From assembly GCF_026870175.2 (NCBI RefSeq), contig NZ_CP113977.2, positions 2,294,001 through 2,358,000 on the forward strand: a DNA stretch of 64,000 nt. The letters are read 5' to 3'. This document shows positions 34,860-43,229 of the stretch, piece after piece. The position numbers and the translations under genes are program-made. Source of the stretch: Flavobacterium aestivum. Its GTDB lineage: Bacteria; Bacteroidota; Bacteroidia; Flavobacteriales; Flavobacteriaceae. The notes under the pieces are model-generated. The model worked only from the letters and a program-made list of their open reading frames with translations, had not been told where the DNA came from and did no database searches. How positions within the stretch are numbered: position 1 is the first letter of the stretch; each line of letters starts with the position of its first letter.

Positions 34860-36848
34860 ATGATTATAAAATTTCAAGGAGAACATAAATCTTTAAAAAC
34901 ATTCGAGAGTCAAAATCTTGACGACTTTTCAGTAATTACAGGAAAAAATGGGTGTGGCAAAAGTCAATTAATAGAACTTATAGGATTAAAAGCAAACAGT
35001 GAGTTAAGTCCTCTTTTGAGTTTCGATTTTGAGCCTAAAATTTCCAAGATACAATTAGAAGGAATTGAAAATAGCGATCTATCCGCTTTAAACAATTCAA
35101 ATTGGAAAAGTAAAATAGATCTATATATTAATCAATTTAATTCATTAGGGGAAAACACAAAATTGCTGGTTGAGTTGATGGTAAATGATAGCATCTGGAT
35201 GACTTCTGAAGTCAATGAGCCATTTTTTAAATCAATTACAACAATTCCAACTTCTCAAGTAGAGGAATTGGTTACAAATTCATTAAAAGAAATTGAGCCA
35301 AAATGGTTTACGCAACAAAGAGCATATAGTGAGATTGCCTACAGATTACGACAACATAATTTTTTCACCGAAATTATAAGAAAAACAGTGTTAGTGTCAA
35401 TATTTGTAGCGAGATATAGAAATAAGCCAATTTCAGATCTAGTTGGAGGTGATTTCTACCTTACACCTGTTCCAGATTATTTCTTAGATGACCCCAAATT
35501 ATTTGGCTCTCAATTAGAATTTGTATTTTATAATTATGCCAAAAGGAGGGATCAAAACCAAAGACTTTTTTTTGAAAAATCAACTTACGATGAAGAAAAT
35601 AATTCGATTTCAGACGAAGAATTTATCAAGACATTTATACCACCTTGGACATCGATAAATGTGATATTAAGTCAACATAATTTAAAGTTTCAATTCAAAG
35701 GAATAGATAGGAAAGATTTTTCTAGTGATGCAAATATCTCATTTCAATTAATAAAAACGACTGTTGGTAAGGATATAGAGTTTCAACATTTATCATCAGG
35801 CGAAAAGGTTATTATTGGTCTAATCATAAAGTTATTTACTAGTTATTATTATAGTGAAAAGTTAGAGTTCCCTGAATTAATTGTTCTAGATGAGCCTGAC
35901 GCTCATCTACATCCCGAAATGTCCAAGTTACTTATTGATGTATTGCTTGGCACTTTCGTACAAAAATTGGGAATAAAAGTAATCGTTGTTACTCATTCTC
36001 CCTCGACTGTTGCGCTTTGTCCTGACAACTCAATTTATCAGTTAGAAAATGAACCGGTAACAACCTTACATAAAATTGAAAAAAATGAAGCATTAAAACT
36101 TCTTACAGATTTTATACCTACTTTGTCTATTGATTATAAAAATCATAAGCAAGTATTCGTTGAAAGCCCAACAGATATAAGATATTATCAAACTATATTT
36201 AATAAACTAAACCAAGAAAGAAACTATCCATTTAGATTGTATTTTATCTCAAATTCATATGGAAAAGGGAGTTGTGAACAAGTTATAAAAATTGTGGACG
36301 ACATTAGAGAATCTGGAAATACAACTGTTTTTGGAATAATAGACTGGGATCTTAAAAATTCTTCAAATACCTTTGTAAAAGTTCATGGAGAAAATAAAAG
36401 ATATAATGTGGAAAATTACCTATACGATCCCATATATCTGTCGATTCTTTTTATGAATTTGAAAGCTCACGGGATTTATAAAGAGCTTGGTATTGAAGAA
36501 ACCATTAACCAATATTTAATCGGAAATGAGTCTGATGAATTTCTGCAAAAGATATCAGATTGGTTCTTCAGCAAATATTACGAAGTGCATAAAATAAATG
36601 AAGGATTAATTTCGGATCTTGTAGAAGTCGAATATTTAAACGGCAAGAAAATTAAGATGCCTATTTGGTTTTTACAGTTTCAAGGTCATGATTATGAAAC
36701 CAGGCTAAAACAGGTATTTAACGCATTAGATAAATTTACTGGAGAAGGTAAATTACAACAAGAAATTACGACCATAGTCGGGAAATGCTATCCTTTTATA
36801 CCGAAAGACTCTGAACTGCTAATTGAAGAAATAATAAACGGAGGCTAA
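34860..36848 (+). CDS. AAA ATPase fused to TOPRIM/DUF4435-like domain (cassette 11), defence candidate
   Basis: A 662-residue OLD-like protein. Walker A GKNGCGKS at residues 28-35, ABC-type signature HLSSGEK near 310, Walker B LIVLDEPDAHLHP near 340-352 and switch His in VVTHSPSTVAL. From about 430 the second domain: QVFVESPTDIRYYQ (acidic), FGIIDWD near 491 and YNVENYLYDP near 517, the acidic pattern of TOPRIM/DUF4435 nucleases. ATPase plus such a domain is the make-up of OLD nucleases and of the AriA/AriB (PARIS) anti-phage proteins, here in one chain. Anti-phage activity is inferred. Confidence 0.85.
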   Translation: MIIKFQGEHKSLKTFESQNLDDFSVITGKNGCGKSQLIELIGLKANSELSPLLSFDFEPKISKIQLEGIENSDLSALNNSNWKSKIDLYINQFNSLGENTKLLVELMVNDSIWMTSEVNEPFFKSITTIPTSQVEELVTNSLKEIEPKWFTQQRAYSEIAYRLRQHNFFTEIIRKTVLVSIFVARYRNKPISDLVGGDFYLTPVPDYFLDDPKLFGSQLEFVFYNYAKRRDQNQRLFFEKSTYDEENNSISDEEFIKTFIPPWTSINVILSQHNLKFQFKGIDRKDFSSDANISFQLIKTTVGKDIEFQHLSSGEKVIIGLIIKLFTSYYYSEKLEFPELIVLDEPDAHLHPEMSKLLIDVLLGTFVQKLGIKVIVVTHSPSTVALCPDNSIYQLENEPVTTLHKIEKNEALKLLTDFIPTLSIDYKNHKQVFVESPTDIRYYQTIFNKLNQERNYPFRLYFISNSYGKGSCEQVIKIVDDIRESGNTTVFGIIDWDLKNSSNTFVKVHGENKRYNVENYLYDPIYLSILFMNLKAHGIYKELGIEETINQYLIGNESDEFLQKISDWFFSKYYEVHKINEGLISDLVEVEYLNGKKIKMPIWFLQFQGHDYETRLKQVFNALDKFTGEGKLQQEITTIVGKCYPFIPKDSELLIEEIINGG

Positions 36849-36977
36849 TAGCGGTTTGGCGCAATAGCTATTGCTGAGTCAATTTGACGTTTTATCTTCA
36901 CGAAAAAACTCTATGTTTAGTAGAAAATAATCTGCTAACTTTGAACGTAACTAGCTCTAAGCTGAGAGTCGTTAATA
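36843..36977 (+). repeat. attC-like element L (last of array)
   Basis: Left arm ggctaatagcggtttggc includes the stop codon of the ATPase gene; then gcaatagctattgctgag, and at the right gctgagagtcgttaatatac. The left half is clear, the right half weak. Confidence 0.5.
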
Positions 36978-36991
36978 TACAATAAAATCAA

Positions 36992-37021
36992 AAAAAAGAG
37001 ACCTTATTTAAGGTCTCTTTC
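36992..37021 (-). terminator. Terminator of XRE gene 2
   Basis: Stem aaagagacctta / taaggtctcttt, read on the minus strand after the stop codon at 37040. Confidence 0.75.
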
Positions 37022-37039
37022 CTGTTTTTAATATATCTT

Positions 37040-37450
37040 TTATAAAAGGTTATTCCCTTTTAATAACTTTTCTAAATATTCGACTTTGTCTTTCTCAGCT
37101 TGAACTAAACGTTCGTAAAGTTCTACAACTTTATCAAGAGGATTGAATGTGCATTGATGATTTTGACCAAATGCGCCTTGGCTATTGCTGAAATCAGTAT
37201 CATTAAAAGTATTAAAATAATTTATAACGGCTTCTTCTGAAAAGTTTTTTATTGCTTCAACTGTAACGCCCAGCACCTTTGCAACTTCCGCAAGTTTTTC
37301 TTCGTCTATAGTTTCGCTATTCTCCATAGCAGATATTGCCTGCTGGTTTGTTCCTAAAGCTTGTGCTAAAGCTTCTTGTTTCATGTCTCGGAGTTCACGA
37401 ATACGGCTGATTTTTCGGCCTATGTGATTTGGTTTTGTTAATGTGCTCAT
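37040..37450 (-). CDS. XRE-family HTH regulator, paralogue 2
   Basis: A 136-residue protein from the ATG at 37450; the open frame reaches 37489 but that part holds the promoter. HTH at residues 11-66 (ISRIRELRDMKQEALAQALG, TNQQAISAMENSE) and the same C-terminal coiled coil (YERLVQAEKDKVEYLEKLLK) as the gene at 15309. It is transcribed toward the cassette array. Regulator of unknown target; direct repeats at 37510-37545 are the likely operator. Confidence 0.88.
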   Translation of the reverse strand: MSTLTKPNHIGRKISRIRELRDMKQEALAQALGTNQQAISAMENSETIDEEKLAEVAKVLGVTVEAIKNFSEEAVINYFNTFNDTDFSNSQGAFGQNHQCTFNPLDKVVELYERLVQAEKDKVEYLEKLLKGNNLL

Positions 37451-37455
37451 AGAAT

Positions 37456-37489
37456 CAAAGATAATAATTAGAAATAAAAAAATAAACAA
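37456..37489 (-). promoter_or_regulatory. Promoter TTG-N23-TATCTTTG of XRE gene 2, next to ATG
   Basis: On the minus strand the -33 TTG (37489-37487) and -7 TATCTTTG (37463-37456) are spaced 23 bp; the ATG begins 5 bp after the -7 element. The transcript would start at or very near the start codon. Confidence 0.55.
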
Positions 37490-37509
37490 TATGTAAAAAA
37501 CATATTTTC

Positions 37510-37545
37510 ATTCTGTACGATACATTCAAAAATGATTCTGTACGA
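37510..37545. promoter_or_regulatory. Two 11-bp direct repeats ATTCTGTACGA
   Basis: Copies at 37510-37520 and 37535-37545, 25 bp apart start to start. The first continues as TGTACGATACA, a TGTA/TACA dyad. They lie between the XRE gene and the divergent small open frame and are a good operator candidate. Confidence 0.5.
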
Positions 37546-37624
37546 AATGTCTTCTTCTTTACTTGCAGTGTATTAAACAAAAATACAATTTAAAAACAAT
37601 GTTTAACATCTAAAAGTAAAAATT

Positions 37625-37738
37625 ATGAATTGGCTTACAGTATCAAAACAACACAGGAATTTCCAAGTCTGGGCAAGTGATCTTGGGTGCAAGGAATTAG
37701 TACATCTTGTAAAAACAGTAAATACTAATCTCATCTAA
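37625..37738 (+). CDS. Putative 37-residue protein divergent from XRE gene 2
   Basis: ATG 37625 to TAA 37736-37738 encodes MNWLTVSKQHRNFQVWASDL and GCKELVHLVKTVNTNLI. It precedes the 122-residue gene by 10 bp and would be first in a two-gene unit. No homologues are known to me; short length makes chance possible. Confidence 0.35.
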   Translation: MNWLTVSKQHRNFQVWASDLGCKELVHLVKTVNTNLI

Positions 37739-37748
37739 ATGTATAACT

Positions 37749-38117
37749 ATGGAAAACAATTCTATTAAAACCACACAAGGGTTAGAAGATCTAGCCACTG
37801 CGCTTTTTACAACACTGGCCCCAAACAAGCTCGAAAAGGATTTGTATACCGCATCCTTTACCGTTTGTGATTACAGTCACTTAATGTTTATAATCACAGA
37901 CCTCATGAAGCTTTGCGTATCTGCCATTGAGGATGAATCTGGGTTTGGGTCGTATTTAAAAATCAATATTGGGCAAATACTAAAAATAGCCATTGAGTTA
38001 CTGCCCAGTGATGAAGCTGCATTTCTAGATAGATCACGGGAATTATTTGCTAAGGAAAGCGGTAATGATGTTTCTAAAATAAAAATTTCCAGAGATGAGT
38101 TTATGCAATACAATTAA
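37749..38117 (+). CDS. Hypothetical protein, helical
   Basis: A 122-residue soluble, mostly helical protein (GLEDLATALFTTLAPNKLEK, CDYSHLMFIITDLMKLCVSA, INIGQILKIAIELLPSDEAA). No motif recognised. It is divergent from XRE gene 2 and ends at a strong terminator, so it may be part of the unit that this regulator controls. Confidence 0.6.
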   Translation: MENNSIKTTQGLEDLATALFTTLAPNKLEKDLYTASFTVCDYSHLMFIITDLMKLCVSAIEDESGFGSYLKINIGQILKIAIELLPSDEAAFLDRSRELFAKESGNDVSKIKISRDEFMQYN

Positions 38118-38166
38118 TAAAAAATCCCAAATTTCATTGTTATCGAAATTTGGGATTTGTTTTTTA
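38118..38166. terminator. Bidirectional terminator
   Basis: Stem aaaaatcccaaatttc / gaaatttgggatttgttttt between convergent genes. Confidence 0.85.
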
Positions 38167-38727
38167 CCTGTATTTATCATTCAGACCTATGTTGTCCAAG
38201 ATCATAGGTTTTATCTTTTCTATTCTGGAAAGTTTAGTTTCTTCACGTTTTGCCGTTTCTATGTATTCTAAAAATTCCTTTTGTTTGTAGGGACTAAATT
38301 TTAGGAATGCTTCCTTCAAGCTAGCATTGGCATCTAATTCTTTCTGGAAAATGTCAGGAATTATAACTTCCGTTTTTGTCTTTTCGGGTTTAATTATTTT
38401 TTCCTGTTTTTCATTCTCTATAGCTTCCTGAATGTAGGCTAGCACTTCGGCTTCATTGATTTCTTCTTTGGATGTAAAACGCCACTGGCGCAATGATTTG
38501 GTAACGCCTTCATTGGCATTGACCAAATGTTTCTTTTCATCTTTTAGAAACACACCATTAAAGAACCAAAGGGTAAAGAAGTTCTTGAATCCTCCAACTC
38601 CTATCACATTTTTGTTATTGACCACGTATACGCAACCGCCCCATTTATTGGTTTCAACCAATTCGGTTTTTGCGATAATAGATTTCAGAATCTCTAATTC
38701 AATTTCCCATTGATCGTTGTTGGTCAT
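38164..38727 (-). CDS. YdeI/OmdA-like protein (DUF1801 fold plus YdeI tail)
   Basis: A 187-residue protein. Residues 8-115 have the DUF1801 pattern (LVETNKWGGCVYVVNNKNVI, FFTLWFFNGVFLKDEKKHLV, WRFTSKEEINEAEVLAYIQE). Residues 120-187 match the bacteriocin-protection YdeI/OmdA tail (FQKELDANASLKEAFLKFSP, YKQKEFLEYIETAKREET). Function in this group is unproven. Confidence 0.82.
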   Translation of the reverse strand: MTNNDQWEIELEILKSIIAKTELVETNKWGGCVYVVNNKNVIGVGGFKNFFTLWFFNGVFLKDEKKHLVNANEGVTKSLRQWRFTSKEEINEAEVLAYIQEAIENEKQEKIIKPEKTKTEVIIPDIFQKELDANASLKEAFLKFSPYKQKEFLEYIETAKREETKLSRIEKIKPMILDNIGLNDKYR

Positions 38728-38743
38728 ATACGGCTATTTAGAA

Positions 38744-40021
38744 TTATCTTCTTTTTTTGGTCTTAACCTCTTTGTTTAGATAGTCGCCTTTGGCAGTTAA
38801 TTCGGCAATTTTTACAATTACTTCGGTTGCTTTCTGCATACTCTCTACAGGTACATATTCATACTTTCCGTGAAAATTATGTCCACCGGCAAAAATATTA
38901 GGACAAGGTAAACCTTTGTATGATAATTGGCAACCATCTGTTCCTCCGCGAATAGGTTTGATAAGTGGTTTGATTCCAACTTCTTTCATGGCACTTTCGG
39001 CAATATCTACAATATATTTTACAGGTAGTACCTTTTCTTTCATATTGTAATACTGGTCTTTTATTTCGGCAATTACGATATCCTCACCGAATTTTTTAGC
39101 AAACTTCTTGTTGAATTTTTTAGTGATTTTGGCAATTAAATCTTTGCGTTTTTCAAACTTTTTCTTGCTGTGATCGCGAATGATTAATTCCAATACAGTT
39201 TCTTCTATACTTCCCGTTAGGTGGTGAATATGGAAAAAACCTTGGTATCCTTTTGTGTCCTGTGGAGTTTCCTCTTTTGGTAATTCATTGATGAAGTCAT
39301 TGGCAATAAGCATGGAGTTGATCATTTTACCTTTGGCATAACCAGGATGAACACTTTTCCCCTTGAAGGTAATTTTGGCTCCAGCCGCATTAAAATTCTC
39401 GTATTCTAATTCGCCTATTTGGCTTCCGTCCATGGTGTAAGCCCAATCAGCTCCAAATTTCTCAACATCAAAATGATGAGCGCCACGACCAATTTCTTCA
39501 TCTGGAGTAAAACCAACTCTAATTTTTCCGTGTTTGATTTCCGGATTGTTAATCAAGAATTCCATTGCAGTAACAATTTCCGTAATTCCAGCCTTATCAT
39601 CGGCACCTAGTAGTGTTGTTCCGTCTGTGGTAATTAGGGTTTGTCCTTTGTATTGCAATAAGTCTTTGAAGTAAGAAGGGGAGAGGATAATGTTTTGTTC
39701 AGCATTCAGCACAATGTCTTTCCCGTCATAATTAGGAACAATTTGTGGTTTTACATTGGCTCCTGTAAAATCTGGAGTGGTATCAAAGTGAGAAACGAAA
39801 CCAATTGTAGGTACTTCATGGTCTACATTACTTGGTAGGGTAGCCATTATATAAGCTTTGTCATCTATGGTTACGTCTTGTAATCCGATGGCTTTTAGTT
39901 CTTCTACTAATTTATTAGCCAAATCCCATTGTTTTGCGGTACTGGGAGTTGTATTTGAGTTTGGATCCGATTCGGTATCTACAGTAACGTAACTGATAAA
40001 ACGATCAATAATATGTTGCAT
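38744..40021 (-). CDS. pepT: Peptidase T (tripeptide aminopeptidase)
   Basis: A 425-residue zinc M20B peptidase that removes N-terminal residues from tripeptides. Metal ligands are seen in [29 protein letters not shown], and [35 protein letters not shown] and [19 protein letters not shown] complete the site. Slightly longer than E. coli PepT (408) by a basic tail (KEVKTKKRR). Confidence 0.96.
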   Translation of the reverse strand: MQHIIDRFISYVTVDTESDPNSNTTPSTAKQWDLANKLVEELKAIGLQDVTIDDKAYIMATLPSNVDHEVPTIGFVSHFDTTPDFTGANVKPQIVPNYDGKDIVLNAEQNIILSPSYFKDLLQYKGQTLITTDGTTLLGADDKAGITEIVTAMEFLINNPEIKHGKIRVGFTPDEEIGRGAHHFDVEKFGADWAYTMDGSQIGELEYENFNAAGAKITFKGKSVHPGYAKGKMINSMLIANDFINELPKEETPQDTKGYQGFFHIHHLTGSIEETVLELIIRDHSKKKFEKRKDLIAKITKKFNKKFAKKFGEDIVIAEIKDQYYNMKEKVLPVKYIVDIAESAMKEVGIKPLIKPIRGGTDGCQLSYKGLPCPNIFAGGHNFHGKYEYVPVESMQKATEVIVKIAELTAKGDYLNKEVKTKKRR

Positions 40022-40110
40022 CTTTTTTTGTTTTTTTGAGGGTAAAGATAGACAATTTTAAAAAACATTTATACGGGATACACTTACTCTTGATGGGTAT
40101 TGATTGAAAT

Positions 40111-40138
40111 AAAAAATCCGCCGTAAAGCGGATTTTTA
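40111..40138 (-). terminator. Terminator of SPFH gene
   Basis: Stem aaaaatccgc / gcggattttt, read on the minus strand. Confidence 0.82.
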
Positions 40139-40181
40139 AAACGTATTGAAATAGAAACTTATTTACCTTTTTGGAGGTTAA

Positions 40182-42071
40182 TTAGTTTTTTTCAGTATCC
40201 ATCATTTCCATAAGTTTAAGACCTAGAAGTCCGCTCATAGATCCGTCTGTACCATTGTTGCCAGAAATAAGAACATCAGGAATAACTTTGATATTTCCTT
40301 TTCCTATTTCTTCGGTGATTTTGTATTTTGTAAAGTTATCACCACCCATTGCAGAAACTTGAAGCTGATACGATTCGGCTGTAGATTTACCAATTGCCAT
40401 GATTTTCTCTGCTTCGGCAAGACCCGTTTTAGAGATTCTTTCGGCCTCGGCACTTGCAGTAAGTTTAGTAGCTTCGGCTTGTGCACCCGCTCTGGCTTTG
40501 GTAGCTTCGGCTTCGGCATTGGCACGCATTTTAGTAGCTTCGGCTTCGGCATTTACATTCAGTTTTAAACTTGTAGCGTCTCCTTCGGCTTTTTTAACGG
40601 TAGCATCGGCAGTACGCTGTGCAATCTCAACACTTTGGGAAGCTCGAACGATTTCCTTTTGCATATCGGCAATTGCAGTTTCTTTTTCCATTCCTTGGCG
40701 TTGTTCCTGTGCCATTTTTTGGGTTTGATAGGTTTTTTGCTCTTCTTCGGCAATTTTTCTATCTGTCAATGTTTTCATCAATGATTCTGGAGGAACGATA
40801 TCTCCAATTAGAGTATCTACTGCATTTACATTGTATTCATCCAAAACAACTTTGATGTGATTTTTGGCTGATTCCTGACGCTCTTTTCTGGTTGAAAGAA
40901 ACGAGATTACATCGCTTTCCTGAGCTGAGTTTCTGAAATAATTTCCAATAGTTGGTTCCAGAACCTGAGAAACAAGATTGTTCATGCTACCAAAACGGGC
41001 AATTACTTTTGGAGCTTCATTGGCAGGAACATGAATGATTTGTGATACATCTAGATTAAATGGGAAACCATCTTTTGATCGAACGGTAATCGTTGATAGG
41101 TTTTGGTCTAGATTATGAGATTCACTTCTGGCATCAGCCCAGTTCAGTACCAAGTTGGTTGTAGGAACCGGTTCTAATTTTGTGGTGTATTTATTAAGAG
41201 CATATTTTCCTGGACCAAAAGGCTCCATCCAAACACCGCGCTGTCCTTTTGAAACGATATTTCCGTGTTTGAAATTATCTCCTGTTACATCTTGTCCGTC
41301 TTCGCCAATATATGAAATTACAACTCCAACGTATCCAATAGGCACATCGGTCATAGGAGTTTGCTCTATTTGAATGGCCCATGTATTGATGTAATAAGAA
41401 CCGGCAAGCATTACTTGAGGTTGTAATCCACGATTTCCTCCATTTTTGAGGAATAGGTCAAAATCCTGAAAGTTATTGTGTCCTTCTACAAATTTACCGG
41501 CAATTTGTCCGATAGGAATGGGTTCACCATCCATAGCGGTTACAATTCCGACCATATTTTCAGAAATTACAATTTGAGGAGAAACCACCACTTCAAATAA
41601 ATACGTATTGATACGGTATGAACCTGTTGTTATGAATGCTGATTGACGTCCTTTTTGTCCGCCATTGTCCAAAAACATTGTGGCATCCTGAAAATTGTCT
41701 GAGTTTACTTTTTGGGCAAGGATGCGTCCCGTTGGGATTTCGGCACCATCTTTACTCAATACCAAACCAATATTTCCTTCGGGAATAATGGTAAATGGTG
41801 TCATGTTTACTGAATATTGCCAAGGCCACATTCCCCAGTAGAGCCCCGGAGCAAGAGTTTTGGCCTGAAAACCGGCTTCGCCTTTGGTAGCGATAATTCG
41901 GCCATCGGGCAATGATTTTGCCGCTCCAAAGAGGACGAATTTTTTGGTTACCAATCCAATTTTGTCTTCTGGAACGATAACCATTCCGAAGAACACGCGC
42001 AAAACAAATTTGTAAAAAAGTAGGGATAGGATAATTAAGAATATCCACCAGTTAGTAAGTAAAAATTGCAT
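40182..42071 (-). CDS. SPFH/band-7 (flotillin-like) protein with vault-like repeats
   Basis: A 629-residue protein. One N-terminal membrane helix (residues 8-28). Residues about 35-290 hold repeated modules (IPEGNIGLVLSKDGAEIPTG, ISENMVGIVTAMDGEPIPIG, VPIGYVGVVISYIGEDGQ) like the shoulder-side repeats of major vault protein. An SPFH domain follows at about 300-420 (TVRSKDGFPFNLDVSQIIHV). From 430 to 570 there is an Ala/Glu-rich coiled coil with AEAEATKMRANAEAEATKAR repeats, as in flotillins. Likely an oligomeric membrane-microdomain scaffold. Confidence 0.85.
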   Translation of the reverse strand: MQFLLTNWWIFLIILSLLFYKFVLRVFFGMVIVPEDKIGLVTKKFVLFGAAKSLPDGRIIATKGEAGFQAKTLAPGLYWGMWPWQYSVNMTPFTIIPEGNIGLVLSKDGAEIPTGRILAQKVNSDNFQDATMFLDNGGQKGRQSAFITTGSYRINTYLFEVVVSPQIVISENMVGIVTAMDGEPIPIGQIAGKFVEGHNNFQDFDLFLKNGGNRGLQPQVMLAGSYYINTWAIQIEQTPMTDVPIGYVGVVISYIGEDGQDVTGDNFKHGNIVSKGQRGVWMEPFGPGKYALNKYTTKLEPVPTTNLVLNWADARSESHNLDQNLSTITVRSKDGFPFNLDVSQIIHVPANEAPKVIARFGSMNNLVSQVLEPTIGNYFRNSAQESDVISFLSTRKERQESAKNHIKVVLDEYNVNAVDTLIGDIVPPESLMKTLTDRKIAEEEQKTYQTQKMAQEQRQGMEKETAIADMQKEIVRASQSVEIAQRTADATVKKAEGDATSLKLNVNAEAEATKMRANAEAEATKARAGAQAEATKLTASAEAERISKTGLAEAEKIMAIGKSTAESYQLQVSAMGGDNFTKYKITEEIGKGNIKVIPDVLISGNNGTDGSMSGLLGLKLMEMMDTEKN

Positions 42072-42266
42072 AGTTGTGAGGGTTTAGACTACAAACATAA
42101 TTTATTTTTTTCTTGTAATTTGATTTCTGTTTGGAATTATTTTTTAACTTTTTTTGATGTTAAATGTTGAAATCGATCCTTTGTTTTTAGCTAAAATCAA
42201 ATTAAAATTCACGGTATTGCAGTATAGATTTTATTGTCTATTTTGCAGCTTAATAGGAATTAGTTT

Positions 42267-43229
42267 ATGGCATTATTTAATCGATTGAATTTTAAGGGGA
42301 AATCACTGATCAATACAGGATTTGGAACTAGTGCGTCCAGTTATGGAGGACGTTTTATCAATAAGGATGGCTCGGTAAACGCAACCAAAAAAGGAGTTGG
42401 TATTTTTGGCAAAATCAGTTGGTATCATACCATGCTGGACATGCCTACCTGGAAATTCCTTTCGATTCTTTTCTTGTTTTATATTGTCATTAATCTTGTG
42501 TTTGCGTTATTGTATTTTGGGATTGGGATAGAGCATCTCAATGGGATTGAAACAACTGATGATATCTGGGTACAATTTGGACAGGCTTATTTTTTTAGTG
42601 CGCAAACTTTTACCACAGTGGGTTATGGCCATATCAGCCCTACTGGGTTTTATACGAGTGCTTTGTCTTCTGCCGAAGCTTTGATAGGATTGTTGAGTTT
42701 TGCCATTGCTACCGGTTTGTTTTTTGGGAGATTCAGTAAGCCTTCTATTTTTTTGAAATTCTCCGACAATGTTATTATCGCACCTTTTAATAATGGCAAA
42801 GCATTGATGTTTAGATTATCTCCCTACAAAAACACCAATTATATTGATGCTGAGGTCAATGTAACAGTTGGGATGCAAATTGAGGAAAATGGGGTTATGA
42901 CGAATAAGTTTTTTACACTGGATTTAGAATATCAAAAAATAAACTCGTTGGCACTAAGCTGGACATTGGTTCACCCAATAACAAGCGAAAGTCCTTTGTA
43001 CGGATTGGTAGCCTCAGACTATGATTCGATATTGGGTGAAATTATTGTGGTTATCAAAACATTTGATGATATGTTTAGCACCACGGTTGCAACGCGAACT
43101 TCTTATACTTTTAAAGAAGTTGTTTATGGAGCCAAATTCAAGCCTATGTATTCTAGAAGCGAAAATAATGAAAGCACGGTTCTGGACTTAGGTTTGTTAA
43201 ACACCTTTGATAGAGTGGCTATAGATTAG
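42267..43229 (+). CDS. Inward-rectifier (Kir-type) potassium channel
   Basis: A 320-residue bacterial Kir homologue: two membrane helices around a pore loop with filter TVGYGHISP at about residues 117-125, and a cytoplasmic immunoglobulin-like domain from about 165 (LMFRLSPYKNTNYIDAEVNV, SLALSWTLVHPITSESPLYG). It conducts K+ as a tetramer. The 3' end overlaps the convergent sirtuin gene by 11 bp. Confidence 0.93.
   Translation: MALFNRLNFKGKSLINTGFGTSASSYGGRFINKDGSVNATKKGVGIFGKISWYHTMLDMPTWKFLSILFLFYIVINLVFALLYFGIGIEHLNGIETTDDIWVQFGQAYFFSAQTFTTVGYGHISPTGFYTSALSSAEALIGLLSFAIATGLFFGRFSKPSIFLKFSDNVIIAPFNNGKALMFRLSPYKNTNYIDAEVNVTVGMQIEENGVMTNKFFTLDLEYQKINSLALSWTLVHPITSESPLYGLVASDYDSILGEIIVVIKTFDDMFSTTVATRTSYTFKEVVYGAKFKPMYSRSENNESTVLDLGLLNTFDRVAID

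Noticed and set aside
27487..36980. The repeated elements as a CRISPR array
   Set aside because: The repeats are long imperfect palindromes with genes of 300-2000 bp between them, not short identical repeats with uniform spacers, and no cas genes are present.
27240..38160. An insertion sequence or transposon as the cause of the accessory region
   Set aside because: No transposase, integrase or resolvase frame, and no terminal inverted repeats with target duplication, were seen in the region.
40304..40855. Several open frames on both strands over the Ala/Glu coil of the SPFH gene
   Set aside because: They are shadows of repetitive GCT/GAA codons; the minus-strand gene is continuous and domain-supported.
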